A stretch of 64,000 bases of DNA from Methylocella silvestris (GTDB lineage Bacteria; Pseudomonadota; Alphaproteobacteria; Rhizobiales; Beijerinckiaceae). Under the pieces are notes generated by a model, which ran no database searches, was not told the origin of the DNA, and was given only the letters and a program-made list of their open reading frames with translations. A program made the position numbers and the translations under genes. The DNA lies in assembly GCF_002891535.1 (NCBI RefSeq), contig NZ_PDZR01000010.1, forward strand, positions 62,001 through 126,000, read 5' to 3'. This document shows, piece by piece, positions 1 through 9,352 of the stretch. Position 1 is the stretch's first letter; each line of letters starts with the position of its first letter.

Positions 1-363
1 CGGATCGCGGAACGTCGCAAAGCGCGTTCCCCAAAAGGATTTGGTCGGAGGCGTTTCCGACTTTCCGCCGAGGGATGTCGCCTTGGCGAAGATTTCATCG
101 ACCTGATCGGCGCTCGCATATTCGAGACTGACGGAGGACGTAACGAGTTCGCCCGGAACCGACATACGCGTGTGGCCGAGCTCGGGAAAGGCGTCCGCGA
201 GCATGATCGAGCCGCCATTGATCGCAAGCTCGCAATGCATGATTCGCAGCCCGTCGAAGGCCGGCATGATGGATTTTTGCTGCGCGCCGAAGACCGCGCT
301 GTAATAGGCGATCGCCGCGAGGGCGGGCGAAACCGTCAGATAGGGCGCAACCGGCGGGCGCAT
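1..363 (-). CDS. VOC (glyoxalase/PhnB-like) family protein, 3' end cut by window edge
   Basis: The reading frame opens at the ATG at 363 and runs off the left edge, giving the first 121 residues. The N-terminus (PPVAPYLTVSPALAAIAYYS) and the later FDGLRIMHCELAINGGSIML segment are the classic first beta-alpha-beta-beta module of PhnB/YdcE-type vicinal oxygen chelate proteins. These small cytosolic proteins have mostly unassigned substrates. It is divergent from leuC, with 135 bp between the two starts. The family call is firm; the substrate cannot be told. Confidence 0.8.
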   Translation of the reverse strand, partial: MRPPVAPYLTVSPALAAIAYYSAVFGAQQKSIMPAFDGLRIMHCELAINGGSIMLADAFPELGHTRMSVPGELVTSSVSLEYASADQVDEIFAKATSLGGKSETPPTKSFWGTRFATFRDP

Positions 364-498
364 TGATCTCTTCGCTCCTATATAGGCACAAACGCCCACG
401 GGCAGGGTACTTCCCCGCGAGCCCGGTTGCGAGTAAGAACTGCCGCGTCGCGAGGATTTTTAACAGAACGCGCATCCGGCGCATCACGGAAGTAGTAA

Positions 499-1905
499 AT
501 GGACAAGCCGCGTACGCTCTACGATAAGATCTGGGACGAACATCTGGTGCATGAATCCGCCGATGGCTCGAGCCTTCTCTATATCGATCGTCATCTCGTT
601 CATGAAGTGACCAGTCCGCAGGCCTTTGAGGGGCTGCGGGTGACTGGCCGGAAGGTTCGCGCGCCGCAGAAAACGCTCGCTGTCGTCGATCATAATGTGC
701 CGACGACCGATCGCAGCAAGGGCATTGCGGATCACGAGAGCCGCACCCAGGTCGAGCAGCTCGCGATCAACGCCAAGGAATTCGGCGTCGAATATTTCAA
801 CGAGCTCGATCCGCGCCAGGGCGTCGTCCATATCATCGGACCGGAGCAGGGCTTTACGCTTCCCGGCGCCACCATCGTCTGCGGCGACAGCCATACCTCG
901 ACGCATGGCGCCTTTGGCGCGCTGGCCCATGGCATCGGCACCTCGGAAGTCGAGCATGTACTCGCGACCCAGACGCTGATCCAGAGCAAAGCCAAAAATA
1001 TGCGCGTCATCGTCGACGGGCTGCCGTCCGAAGGCGTCAGCGCCAAGGATATCGTGCTGGCGATCATCGGCGAGATCGGCACGGCCGGCGGCACCGGCCA
1101 TGTCATTGAATATGCCGGCGAGGCGATCCGCGCGCTGTCGATGGAAGGCCGCATGACGGTCTGCAATATGAGCATCGAGGGCGGCGCGCGGGCCGGATTG
1201 ATCGCGCCCGACGAAAAAACCTTCGCCTTTCTGAAGGACCGTCCGAAATCGCCGAAGGGAAAAGCCTGGGACGAGGCGGTCGCGCATTGGCGCACGCTCC
1301 ATTCCGACGAGGGCGCCCATTTTGACAAGGAAGTGCGGCTTGATGCGGCAAGCCTGCCGCCGATCGTCACCTGGGGCACCAGCCCCGAGGACGTCGCAAC
1401 CATCAACGGCGAAGTGCCGCGCGTCGAATCGGCAATGAGCGAGGCCAAACGCGTCTCAATCGCCCGCGCGCTCGACTATATGGGATTGAAGGGCGGCGAA
1501 AAGATCACGGATATCTCGATCGACCGCGTGTTCATCGGCTCCTGCACCAATGGGCGGCTGGAGGATTTGCGCGCCGCCGCGAAAATCCTTGCGGGCAAGC
1601 ATATCGCCGCGCATGTCAACGGAATGGTCGTGCCGGGCTCGGGGCTCGTGAAGCAGCAGGCGGAAGCCGAAGGCCTCGACGTCGTGTTCCGCGAGGCGGG
1701 CTTTGAATGGCGCGAGCCCGGCTGCTCGATGTGCCTCGCCATGAACCCTGATCGGCTGGAGCCAGGCGAGCGCTGCGCCTCGACCTCGAACCGCAATTTC
1801 GAGGGGCGTCAGGGTTTCAAGGGACGCACACATCTGGTCTCGCCGGCGATGGCCGCCGCTGCGGGCGTCGCCGGCCATTTCGTCGATATCCGCACCTGGC
1901 GTTAG
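499..1905 (+). CDS. leuC: 3-isopropylmalate dehydratase large subunit
   Basis: LeuC isomerises 2-isopropylmalate to 3-isopropylmalate in leucine synthesis, together with the small subunit LeuD, which is not in this window. The 468-residue protein has the normal length of the family. The three [4Fe-4S] cysteines are visible at about residues 349 (FIGSCTNGR), 409 and 412 (PGCSMC). The [12 protein letters not shown] aconitase signature lies near 129-140. The start is an ATG after a weak purine-rich stretch. leuC stands alone here: the next gene downstream is on the opposite strand. Confidence 0.97.
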   Translation: MDKPRTLYDKIWDEHLVHESADGSSLLYIDRHLVHEVTSPQAFEGLRVTGRKVRAPQKTLAVVDHNVPTTDRSKGIADHESRTQVEQLAINAKEFGVEYFNELDPRQGVVHIIGPEQGFTLPGATIVCGDSHTSTHGAFGALAHGIGTSEVEHVLATQTLIQSKAKNMRVIVDGLPSEGVSAKDIVLAIIGEIGTAGGTGHVIEYAGEAIRALSMEGRMTVCNMSIEGGARAGLIAPDEKTFAFLKDRPKSPKGKAWDEAVAHWRTLHSDEGAHFDKEVRLDAASLPPIVTWGTSPEDVATINGEVPRVESAMSEAKRVSIARALDYMGLKGGEKITDISIDRVFIGSCTNGRLEDLRAAAKILAGKHIAAHVNGMVVPGSGLVKQQAEAEGLDVVFREAGFEWREPGCSMCLAMNPDRLEPGERCASTSNRNFEGRQGFKGRTHLVSPAMAAAAGVAGHFVDIRTWR

Positions 1906-1934
1906 CGGTCTAGCCGGGCTTCGGGAAGATCCGG

Positions 1935-2750
1935 TCAGCAGGTGCTCTCAACGCGATAGCCGGCGCTGGAGATAAAGCCGCGATAGGCGCAGCCGCCGAA
2001 CGTGCCAGAGAAATTATAGGCGTTCGGCGCGGCTGCGGGGCGATAGGCCGGCTCGCTTTGCCATCTCACCGCGCGGATGGCGTGCGGACGGTGTTGTTCG
2101 CGCGGCGCCTCGTCCAAGTCGCGCTCTGCTTGGCGCGCGGCGTCGCGTTTGGCGAGCCGGACGCTTTGGCGCGCGGGATCCCCGCTCTTTTGCTTTTCCG
2201 CTTTCTCCGTCGTGGCTTTTGCCGGAGCCGGCTTGACCATGACCGGCTTTACGACGGCCGTTTTTGGTTCGCTGGGCGCGACTTTATCGGACTCGATGGA
2301 GGTTTTCGGCTCGAGCGCCGGGACGGGCGCGGCGGCGGCCGCCTTTGCCGCAATGGCGGCCTTGGTTTCCGCGATGATTTCATCCGCCGTTTTCATGGGC
2401 GCCGTGCTCGCCGGCTGCGGCGACGCGGGAGCCGAGGTCAGAGGCGATGCGTCACGCATCGCCGCGGGCTCGACGGGAGTGGCGGCCTTGGCCCAGGCTG
2501 GCAAGGGCGACGGCAGGCTGTCGCCGGACGGTTGAGCGACGGCCGTGGGCGCGGGGAGCGAAACTGCGGGGGCGATCTCGGCGGGCGGATCGGCCGCCAA
2601 GGGGGCTGACGGGGGCGCTTGCTCGGCGTCGAGGACAGCCGTCGCCTTTGCCTGCGGCTCGGGAGCAGACTGGCGCCGCGCCATTTCGACCGCCATGGCC
2701 GTGGTCACGAGGGCGAAAGTTGTTGCGACAACGATCGTAACATTCTTCAT
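1935..2750 (-). CDS. Hypothetical Pro/Ala/Lys-rich protein with N-terminal signal or anchor
   Basis: The 271-residue protein begins with a short hydrophobic segment (NVTIVVATTFALVTTAMAV), consistent with a signal peptide or membrane anchor. A long low-complexity region rich in Ala, Pro and Lys follows. The C-terminus is compact and aromatic, with two cysteines (GTFGGCAYRG and a final ESTC). This layout suggests an envelope protein with an extended periplasmic linker. I do not recognise a catalytic domain. It is convergent with leuC and apparently monocistronic. Confidence 0.6.
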   Translation of the reverse strand: MKNVTIVVATTFALVTTAMAVEMARRQSAPEPQAKATAVLDAEQAPPSAPLAADPPAEIAPAVSLPAPTAVAQPSGDSLPSPLPAWAKAATPVEPAAMRDASPLTSAPASPQPASTAPMKTADEIIAETKAAIAAKAAAAAPVPALEPKTSIESDKVAPSEPKTAVVKPVMVKPAPAKATTEKAEKQKSGDPARQSVRLAKRDAARQAERDLDEAPREQHRPHAIRAVRWQSEPAYRPAAAPNAYNFSGTFGGCAYRGFISSAGYRVESTC

Positions 2751-2982
2751 GACTGCGTTTCCTTATCGCCGCCTATCAATTGGGCGCTCCGTCAATGCCA
2801 AGCGTCCTTTGTCGTCAGCGCAGAATGAACCGTGTTGCTGCCCTCGATCTGTGCGCAGATGCACCCAAACGGGCTATGGTCAGCCCGACGAAGCTTGGGT
2901 TGCGCAAGCAAGGTTGCAGGGCTCGCCGTAATCGGCTAACGCAACGGGCGTGGACAAGCGGCGGCGCAAAGCCGCGGCTTTT

Positions 2983-3067
2983 GCGGGTGTGGTGGAACTG
3001 GTAGACGCGCCGGACTCAAAATCCGGTTCCGCAAGGAGTGTCGGTTCGATTCCGACCACCCGCACCA
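2983..3067 (+). tRNA. tRNA-Leu(CAA)
   Basis: The acceptor stem pairs GCGGGTG (2983-2989) with CACCCGC (3057-3063), followed by discriminator A and an encoded CCA. The D arm contains GGTAGACGCG. The anticodon stem CCGGA/TCCGG encloses loop CTCAAAA, whose anticodon is CAA. A long variable arm of the leucine type is present, and the T arm reads TCGGTTCGATTCCGA. At 85 nt it is the length of a class II tRNA. Confidence 0.97.
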
Positions 3068-3281
3068 CCTTCTTGGCGATGTTCAGCTACGCGCTTGCTC
3101 TACGCCGGGCCCCACCAACAAGGGAGTTCCGGCTTCGACCATCGCCGAAATCGTCGACGATATCGTGTTGCCGTTGCTGAGGCTTCTTGACCTTCCGAAA
3201 CGGTAGCGCCCGTCCTGCGGACGGGTGATCGCCGGGTTGCAAGAAATCCCACGCGCTATCTCTCCACCGGCTGACACAGGC

Positions 3282-4061
3282 TTAATTCACGGGCTTTGCC
3301 GGCGGCGCGGCTTCCGCGCGGAAAGCCTCGACAAATGTCCGCAGATCGGCCGGAGCGATATCCGACACCGCGACATAGGCAAGATCGCCGACGGTCCATC
3401 GCTCGAACGAAAAGCCCGCCCGGCTTTCGCTGCCGGGCAAGGACGCCAACGTCTCGCTGGGCAGCGCGGTGACGCTGATGACATGGGGACCGCGCCGGTA
3501 GACCAGCGTTGGCGCCGGCCTGCCCTCGATCACGTCGACGCGGCCTCCCACCAGCGGAAAGCCGCGCTCCGCGAGATCGACCGCGTCGGGCGCGATCGTC
3601 GTCTTGCCGTTGAACCAGGGTTTCACGACATGGCGGTTCGATGAGGCGACATCGAACGGCTGCGGCGCCATCATTGCGCGCAGATGCGCCGACAGAATCG
3701 CGGCGGAGGTCTCGGCGTCGGGGCGATTCATCGCCAGAAAAGTCGTTCCGCTGCCAAGCAGGACGCCGCCCGCCAGCCCGACCAGCAAAGTCGCCGCGAG
3801 CGGCGACAGAAAACGGGTCAGCCGGCCGCTTGGCGCTCCATCGCGAAAGCCGATCTCCTGAATGATCCGGCCCCGCAGCCCGTGCGGAACGGGGGCGCCG
3901 GCGAGCGCGCCGCGCAGGGCGAGCGACAAGGATTCCAGCCGTTGCGCCTGCGCCCGGAGTTCGGGCTCCTCAGCGAGCCGCCGCTCCATGGCCAGCGCCT
4001 CGCCCGGCGATAATTCTCCGTCCCGGTAGGCGTTCAGCAGTAGAATGTCCTCGTCCGTCAT
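3282..4061 (-). CDS. Anti-sigma factor, transmembrane
   Basis: The start ATG at 4061 overlaps the stop of the upstream ECF sigma gene by one base (TGATG), so the pair is translationally coupled. The 259-residue protein has an N-terminal acidic/helical domain (DILLLNAYRDGELSPGEALA) typical of zf-HC2-like anti-sigma domains, but without the His-x3-Cys-x2-Cys zinc motif. One membrane span lies near residues 84-108 (FLSPLAATLLVGLAGGVLLG). The periplasmic domain is about 150 residues. By context it sequesters the neighbouring sigma factor until an envelope signal releases it. The signal is unknown, but the operon also encodes a cupredoxin. Confidence 0.85.
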   Translation of the reverse strand: MTDEDILLLNAYRDGELSPGEALAMERRLAEEPELRAQAQRLESLSLALRGALAGAPVPHGLRGRIIQEIGFRDGAPSGRLTRFLSPLAATLLVGLAGGVLLGSGTTFLAMNRPDAETSAAILSAHLRAMMAPQPFDVASSNRHVVKPWFNGKTTIAPDAVDLAERGFPLVGGRVDVIEGRPAPTLVYRRGPHVISVTALPSETLASLPGSESRAGFSFERWTVGDLAYVAVSDIAPADLRTFVEAFRAEAAPPAKPVN

Positions 4062-4606
4062 CAATTTTGCGCCTCTAACCCCTTGAGGAGCTGTTGTCTG
4101 GCTCGCGCGAGACGCGACATCACCGTGCCAATCGGCGCGCCGCTGACTTCGGCGATCTCGCGATAGCTCAATCCATGATATTCGCGCAGCACGAGCGCCT
4201 CCTTCAGGGTGACGGGAAGAGCGTCGACGGCGCGCGCCAGCCGCGCGGCCTCGTCCTTGGCGAGAAGCAGGCTTTCGGGCGTCTCGAAGGCGGGCGCGAA
4301 CACGCCCCCCTGTTCCAGCGTCGCCGCGTCGGAAGCATCCAACACTTCGCTCGACAGCGTTACGCCCGGCCGCCTTTTTTCGAGCCACGAGTAGCAGGCG
4401 TTGCGCACGATGGTCAGGAACCAGGCGCGAGCATTGCCCTCCGCAAAGCTCTCGATCGCGCGGTAAGCGCGCAGACTTGCGTCCTGGAGTACGTCCTCGG
4501 CGTCCGTCGCGCTTCCCGTCAGCCAGCGCGCGAGCCGATAGCCCTCATCGAGCCGCGGCAGCACGAGCTGCGAGAAACGCGCCTTGGCGAGCGTCGTCAC
4601 CAGCAA
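4061..4606 (-). CDS. RNA polymerase ECF-type sigma factor
   Basis: The 181-residue protein shows sigma region 2 (LARWLTGSATDAEDVLQDAS, then WFLTIVRNACYSWLEKRR) and region 4 (LREYHGLSYREIAEVSGAPI followed by GTVMSRLARAR), linked by about 50 residues. This is the two-domain architecture of ECF sigma factors. It is followed immediately by a membrane anti-sigma factor and preceded by cupredoxin and metallophosphoesterase genes on the same strand, with a 31-bp gap to the cupredoxin. The likely regulon includes this operon, but I could not identify a promoter motif. Confidence 0.92.
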   Translation of the reverse strand: MLVTTLAKARFSQLVLPRLDEGYRLARWLTGSATDAEDVLQDASLRAYRAIESFAEGNARAWFLTIVRNACYSWLEKRRPGVTLSSEVLDASDAATLEQGGVFAPAFETPESLLLAKDEAARLARAVDALPVTLKEALVLREYHGLSYREIAEVSGAPIGTVMSRLARARQQLLKGLEAQN

Positions 4607-4637
4607 ACTCCTCGCGACCTGAAGGGGATGCCCTCCA

Positions 4638-4982
4638 TCACGGCGTCCTCACGATGATTTTGCCGGTCATATGCGGATGAATCGAGCAGAAATAATCATA
4701 CTGGCCCGGCTCCTTGAAAGTGAAACTGAACTTGTCGTCGGAATCGAGCGGCTTCGACTTGAAGGATTTGTCGACGCCGACGACGGTATGGGGAATATCG
4801 TCGCCATTGGTCCAGGTCACCGTATCGCCGGGGGCGATTGTCAGCTCTGGCGGATTGAAGGTGAAATTATCGATCTTTACGCTCACGGCGGCGGCGCCAG
4901 CGGGGAGAGGGCTGACGAGCGCCGCCGCAAGCAGGAATGGGAAAAGGCTTCGGCGCTTCGCTGTCATGAAGGTTTGAGGCAT
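4638..4982 (-). CDS. Secreted cupredoxin (plastocyanin/amicyanin-like blue copper protein)
   Basis: The 114-residue precursor has a signal peptide (hydrophobic stretch SLFPFLLAAALVSPLPAGAA) and then one cupredoxin domain. Type I copper ligands are visible: His65 (DDIPHTVVG), Cys99, His102 and Met105 (YFCSIHPHMTG). It should act in the periplasm as a one-electron carrier or copper-binding protein. The start at 4982 lies 11 bp after the metallophosphoesterase stop; a second in-frame ATG five codons on (MTAKRR) is also possible. Co-transcription with an ECF sigma/anti-sigma pair suggests envelope or redox stress control, which is inference. Confidence 0.9.
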   Translation of the reverse strand: MPQTFMTAKRRSLFPFLLAAALVSPLPAGAAAVSVKIDNFTFNPPELTIAPGDTVTWTNGDDIPHTVVGVDKSFKSKPLDSDDKFSFTFKEPGQYDYFCSIHPHMTGKIIVRTP

Positions 4983-4993
4983 GCTCCGCTCCC

Positions 4994-5935
4994 TCAGCTT
5001 GCCAGCGCGCTGTCGACGATGGCGAGCGGCTCGCCGCCCCGCACGAAATTCAGCTCCGTGACGCCGAGATAGGTTCGCAGCGCGCCGGGCGGCGTCTTCA
5101 TCGGTCCGGGCGAGGGCGCCGTCCCCGGCGCCGGCTGCGGGAAGGCGGTCGAGCGAGCGGTGTGGAAGGTGACCGCGCCTTCGACCTTTTGCATAACCTG
5201 ATGAATATGGCCGTTCAGCACCGTGACGGATCCGAATCGCTTCAGCAGCTCCAGCGCCTGCGCGCTGTCCTGCGTGCCCCAGCCCCATTCGGGATAGACC
5301 GTCCACAGCGGAATATGCGCGAAGACGACGATCGGCGTCGATGATGACAATCCGCGAAGGTCGTCGGCGAGCCAGGCGAGCTGCGCCTCGCCGAGATTGC
5401 CGAGCCCGCCGGCCTTGAGGTCGACGACATTGACGCAGCCGATAAAGTGGACGCCGTTTTCGTCGAAGGAGCGCCAGCCGGCGCCTTTGGTTCCCTTGCC
5501 ATAGCGGGCGAGATAGGCCTTGCCCGGTTCTTCATCGACAATGTCATGCTCGCCGGGCACATAGAAGATCGGCGCGTTGAGCTCTTTCAGGACCTGGTCG
5601 GCGTCGTCGAATTGCGAATCCTTGGAAAGATGCGTGATATCGCCGGTGTGGATGAAGAAGGAGGGCTGCGTCGGCAGGGATTTGATACGGGCGACCGCCT
5701 CGCGCAGCGTGCCGAGGGCGTCGGGATTGGCCGGCTTGTCGAACCCGACATGGCTGTCGCTGAGTTGCAGGAAGCTGAAGGGTTTTTGCTCCGCGAGCGT
5801 CGCCGCTTTGGCGAGGCTGATCGAACTCGGCACGCCGCCGGAGACGGTCCAGACGACGGCGGACCCCGCCCAAAGCATACATTCCAGCGCGCCGCGGCGG
5901 CTCACGCCGCCCAATTCGGTTTCATCATGAGTCAT
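4994..5935 (-). CDS. Calcineurin-like metallophosphoesterase, Tat-type signal
   Basis: The 313-residue protein starts with a twin-arginine-like signal (VSRRGALECM followed by a hydrophobic stretch), so export is likely. The metallophosphoesterase blocks are in order: LQLSDSHVG (about 57-64), HTGDITH (96-102), VPGEHDI (126-132), VFAHIPLW, and NGHIHQ near the C-terminal third. The third block reads GEHD instead of the usual GNHD, so a bridging Asn is replaced by Glu. It is the first gene of an operon with the cupredoxin, ECF sigma and anti-sigma genes. The substrate is unknown; a phosphodiester or phosphomonoester in the periplasm is the reasonable inference. Confidence 0.85.
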   Translation of the reverse strand: MTHDETELGGVSRRGALECMLWAGSAVVWTVSGGVPSSISLAKAATLAEQKPFSFLQLSDSHVGFDKPANPDALGTLREAVARIKSLPTQPSFFIHTGDITHLSKDSQFDDADQVLKELNAPIFYVPGEHDIVDEEPGKAYLARYGKGTKGAGWRSFDENGVHFIGCVNVVDLKAGGLGNLGEAQLAWLADDLRGLSSSTPIVVFAHIPLWTVYPEWGWGTQDSAQALELLKRFGSVTVLNGHIHQVMQKVEGAVTFHTARSTAFPQPAPGTAPSPGPMKTPPGALRTYLGVTELNFVRGGEPLAIVDSALAS

Positions 5936-6056
5936 GTTGATTCTCCGCGAAAAGCGCTTCGCAAAGAAAGAACCGGAGCGGGGCGACGTTTATTCCTTGG
6001 CCCCAACCGAAAAATGCGCGCGGCGATGGCGCTCCCAAGTTTAGAAGGCGCTTTCA

Positions 6057-6920
6057 TTGACGGATGACGACAGCCAGCGCCAACCGCCCGCGGCGCTGAG
6101 CAAGGGGCCGCGGATTATTTCGATTCAGAGCCAGGTCGTTCATGGCTCGGTCGGCCATAATGCGGCGCTGTTTCCCATGCAGGCGCTTGGCGTCGCAGTG
6201 GCCGCCGTGCCGACGACGCTTCTGTCCAACCATCCGCGCTACCCGACGTTGCGCGGACGCGTGCTCGATGCGGCTCTTGTCGCCGACCTGCTTGTTGGCG
6301 TCGCCGAGCGCGGGCTGATCGAGACCACTTCGATCCTGCTCACTGGCTATCTTGGCTCGGCTGAAATCGGCGCCGTCGTCGGGGATTTCGTCGATCGCGC
6401 AAAAGCGCGCAATCCGCAGCTTGTCTATCTCTGCGATCCGGTGATCGGCGACGACGGGCCGGGCGTCTTCGTCGCGCCGGGTCTTGTCGATCTGATCCGC
6501 GATCGCCTCGTCCCGGCCGCCGCGATTTTGACTCCCAATCAGTTCGAACTCGAAATTTTGGCGGGCGCGCCAGCGCGCGATCTTTCTTCGCTGAAACGGG
6601 CCGCAGCGCTGATTTCCACCCGCGGACCGGGCCGGATCGTTGTCACCGGCTGCGCGCTTGCGGATACGCCGCCCGATCGCATCGAGACCATTGTTTACGA
6701 TCGGGGCGTTGTTCATCGCATAGCGGCCCCGCGGCTGCCGATCCGGCCGAATGGCGCCGGCGACCTGTTCGCGGGGCTGCTCGCAGCCCACCTCGCCAAC
6801 GGCAAAGCGCTCTTCGAGGCGAGCCAATCCGCCGTGCGCGGCGTATCTGCCGTGCTCGCGCGGACGTTGGCCGAAGGCGCTTATGAATTGCGGATCCTCG
6901 CCAAGGATATTCTCCCCTGA
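6057..6920 (+). CDS. pdxY: Pyridoxal kinase (PdxY-type)
   Basis: The enzyme phosphorylates pyridoxal in the vitamin B6 salvage pathway, in the cytosol. It belongs to the ribokinase/PfkB fold. Family motifs are IQSQVVHGSVGHNAALFPMQ near the N-terminus, LCDPVIGDDG around residue 125, ILTPNQFELEIL, and the C-terminal anion-hole motif RPNGAGDLFAG. Its 287 residues match the usual length. The start is a TTG at 6057: an in-frame stop lies at 6042-6044, no earlier ATG or GTG exists, and AGAAGG sits 8 bp upstream. Confidence 0.93.
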   Translation: MTDDDSQRQPPAALSKGPRIISIQSQVVHGSVGHNAALFPMQALGVAVAAVPTTLLSNHPRYPTLRGRVLDAALVADLLVGVAERGLIETTSILLTGYLGSAEIGAVVGDFVDRAKARNPQLVYLCDPVIGDDGPGVFVAPGLVDLIRDRLVPAAAILTPNQFELEILAGAPARDLSSLKRAAALISTRGPGRIVVTGCALADTPPDRIETIVYDRGVVHRIAAPRLPIRPNGAGDLFAGLLAAHLANGKALFEASQSAVRGVSAVLARTLAEGAYELRILAKDILP

Positions 6921-6984
6921 TTGCTATCGCCGCGCCTTTGGGGCAACACCGGCGGAGAATGAAATCAGAAGGATCTCGCCGCCC

Positions 6985-7830
6985 ATGACCGGGGCCGGAA
7001 CCGACCATACCAAGAAATGCCTGACCGGCGGCCCGGCGATCATCCTTGTTCGTCCGCAGCTTGCCGTGAATATCGGCATGTGCGCGCGGGCGATGGCCAA
7101 TTTCGGGCTGTCCGACCTAAGGCTCGTCTCGCCGCGCGAGGGCTGGCCGCGCACCGGCGCCTTGAAGAAGGGCGCGCATGCCGCCGCAGCCGGAGCCGTC
7201 CATCTGCTCGAAGGGGCGAAGCTTTACGATACGCCGGAGGAGGCGGTTGCCGACCTCAATTTCGTCTTCGCGACGACGGCGCGCGAACGCGGCCAGCACA
7301 AGCCCGTGCTGACGCCCGCCGAGGCGTTGCCGGGCGCGGCGTTGGCGATTGCCGGCGGCGCGAAGGGCGGGGTGATGTTCGGGCCCGAACGCACCGGCCT
7401 CTCCAACGACGAGGTGGCGCTCGCCGACAGGCTGATCACCTTTCCGGTTAATCCAGCCTATGCCTCGCTCAATCTGGCGCAGGCGGTGCTGCTGATCGGC
7501 TATGAATGGATGCGCGCGTCAACCGAGGCGAAAGCGCCCTTCGTCGCCGATCCGCGCTCGCCCCCGGCGCCGCGCGAGATGGTGCTGTCCTTCTTTGCCT
7601 ATCTCGAAGACGAATTGGAGCGCGTCGGATTTTTCCGCCCGCTCGACAAGGCTCCGGTGATGCGGCGAAACATCAAGAACATTTTTCATCGGCTCGATCT
7701 TTCTGCGCAGGATGTGAGCACGCTGCGGGGCGCGATCGTGCGGCTCGTCGAGGGGCCGCGGGCAGAGGCCAAGGCGCGCGCCAAGAAAACGGAGGCCGAG
7801 CCTCAATCCGTGACCGAAGACAAGGGCTGA
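6985..7830 (+). CDS. trmJ: SpoU/TrmH-family RNA methyltransferase, TrmJ-like
   Basis: This is a knotted SPOUT methyltransferase that probably 2'-O-methylates position 32 of tRNAs using S-adenosylmethionine. The three knot motifs are present: NIGMCARAMANFGLSDLRLV (about residues 29-48), MFGPERTGLSNDEV, and NPAYASLNLAQAVLL. The C-terminal extension with FFRPLDKAPVMRRNIKNIFH is typical of TrmJ. The open frame extends upstream, but the ATG at 6985 fits the family start. The last 28 bp overlap the convergent MFS gene. Confidence 0.88.
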   Translation: MTGAGTDHTKKCLTGGPAIILVRPQLAVNIGMCARAMANFGLSDLRLVSPREGWPRTGALKKGAHAAAAGAVHLLEGAKLYDTPEEAVADLNFVFATTARERGQHKPVLTPAEALPGAALAIAGGAKGGVMFGPERTGLSNDEVALADRLITFPVNPAYASLNLAQAVLLIGYEWMRASTEAKAPFVADPRSPPAPREMVLSFFAYLEDELERVGFFRPLDKAPVMRRNIKNIFHRLDLSAQDVSTLRGAIVRLVEGPRAEAKARAKKTEAEPQSVTEDKG

Positions 7831-9221
7831 GCGACAGCCTCCAGAGGTTTGCCCTCAGCCGCGACGCCATAAAGCCATTGCGCCAGCGCGGCGGCCAGCA
7901 TCAGCGCCGCGCCGATCAGATAGCCAATGAGGACGCTCATTCGTGAGCCGGTGGCGATCAGGACACCAAGCAGATATGGGGCGCCGGCGCCGCCGATCGC
8001 CGTCCCTGCGGCATAGAAGACGGCGATCGCGAGCGCCCTGATCTCGACCGGAAAAATCTCGCTAACTGTGAGATAGGCGGCGCCCGCCGCGGCCGAGGCG
8101 AAAAAGAAAACGATCATCCAGGCGATGGTCAATTGCGCCGCGCTGACCCATTCGAACGCGAACAGCAATCCGCTCAAGGCGAGAAGCACGCCGGAAATGG
8201 CATAGGTAAAGGTAATCATCGGCCTGCGGCCAAGGGTGTCGAAGAACCTCCCGAGCGCCAGCGGGCCCATAAAATTCGCGAGCGCAAAGGGAAGGATGAA
8301 CCAGCCGATTTGATTGGCCGGAACGCCATAAAACCGGCTTAACACAAGCGCATAAGTAAAAAAGATCGCGTTATAGAAGAACGCCTGCGCGGCCATCAGC
8401 GCAAGGCCGACGAGCGCGCGATGGCGGTAGACCACGAAGAGAGTGTGAAACACCTCGCGTAGCGGCGTGAAGCGGCGCGGACGGATGCGCAGGGGGGTGA
8501 GCGTTCCGGTGGCCTTGCCGTTCCCGGCCCTCGCCTCGATTTCATCCATGATCAGGTCCGCCTCGGCGAACCGGCCGTGGATAACCAGCCAGCGCGGGCT
8601 TTCGGGAATGAAGCGGCGCATGACCAGTACCGCGAGGCCGAGCAGCGAGCCAATCATGAAGGCGAGGCGCCAGCCGATTTCGGGGTCGATAATCGCCGGA
8701 TCAAGCAGTGCCAGGGAACTCGCCGCGCCAAGAGCGCCGCCGATCCAGAACGAACCATTGATGACAAGGTCCGTGCGGCCGCGATAACGCGCCGGGATCA
8801 TCTCCTGAATCGTCGAATTGATCGCGCTATATTCGCCGCCGATGCCGGCGCCCGTGAGAAGGCGGAAGAGGCAGAAGCTCGGCAGATCCCAGGACAAGGC
8901 GGTGGCGGCGCCGCCGACAAGATAGAGCCCGAGAGTCGCGAAAAACATGAGGCGGCGGCCGAGGCGGTCGGTCATCCAGCCAAACAGCACCGCGCCTGCC
9001 ACCGCGCCGGCAAGATAGGCGGTCGAGGCGAGTCCAACGTCGGCGTCGGAGAATTGCAGTCTTGGGCTGGCCTTGAGCGCGCCGGCGACAGAGCCTGCCA
9101 GCGTCACTTCGAGCCCGTCGAGAACCCAGGTGACGCCGAGCGCGACGACCACAAGGGTATGAAATCGGCTCCAGGCCAGCCGATCGAGCCGCGCGGGAAT
9201 CACGGTCTCGACCGGCGCCAT
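7803..9221 (-). CDS. MFS transporter, sugar-porter-like
   Basis: This inner-membrane transporter of 472 residues from the chosen start has about 12 hydrophobic segments. Major facilitator motifs are GWMTDRLGRRLMFF between TM2 and TM3, RLLTGAGIGGEYSA in TM4, and FIPESPRWLV after TM6. The second half repeats the motif as GRFFDTLGRRPMITF. These resemble metabolite:H+ symporters for sugars or aromatic acids; the substrate cannot be read. I chose the ATG at 9221 because the preceding 31 in-frame residues are basic and unlike the family. Confidence 0.87.
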   Translation of the reverse strand: MAPVETVIPARLDRLAWSRFHTLVVVALGVTWVLDGLEVTLAGSVAGALKASPRLQFSDADVGLASTAYLAGAVAGAVLFGWMTDRLGRRLMFFATLGLYLVGGAATALSWDLPSFCLFRLLTGAGIGGEYSAINSTIQEMIPARYRGRTDLVINGSFWIGGALGAASSLALLDPAIIDPEIGWRLAFMIGSLLGLAVLVMRRFIPESPRWLVIHGRFAEADLIMDEIEARAGNGKATGTLTPLRIRPRRFTPLREVFHTLFVVYRHRALVGLALMAAQAFFYNAIFFTYALVLSRFYGVPANQIGWFILPFALANFMGPLALGRFFDTLGRRPMITFTYAISGVLLALSGLLFAFEWVSAAQLTIAWMIVFFFASAAAGAAYLTVSEIFPVEIRALAIAVFYAAGTAIGGAGAPYLLGVLIATGSRMSVLIGYLIGAALMLAAALAQWLYGVAAEGKPLEAVAQPLSSVTD

Positions 9222-9352
9222 CTTTGCGTCTTGTTTTACGCCAATCAAGACTGCCTTAACCTTTCGCGCGCTTGCATGCCGACGCTGCGGAGCTTGCACG
9301 CGCCCGCGGCTCAAGGTGACGAAAGGCCGGAAAGATCGCTACGGTTCCATCG

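Noticed and set aside
3096-3206. Short frame downstream of tRNA-Leu ending in a Leu-rich peptide, possibly a gene remnant or integrase scar
   Set aside because: It has no start codon, no ribosome-binding site and no repeated tRNA end (attachment site) nearby. There is no evidence of an integrated element.
6751-6984. N-terminal extension of the TrmJ frame overlapping pdxY
   Set aside because: The extra residues are out of frame with pdxY and unlike TrmJ. The ATG at 6985 gives the family N-terminus.
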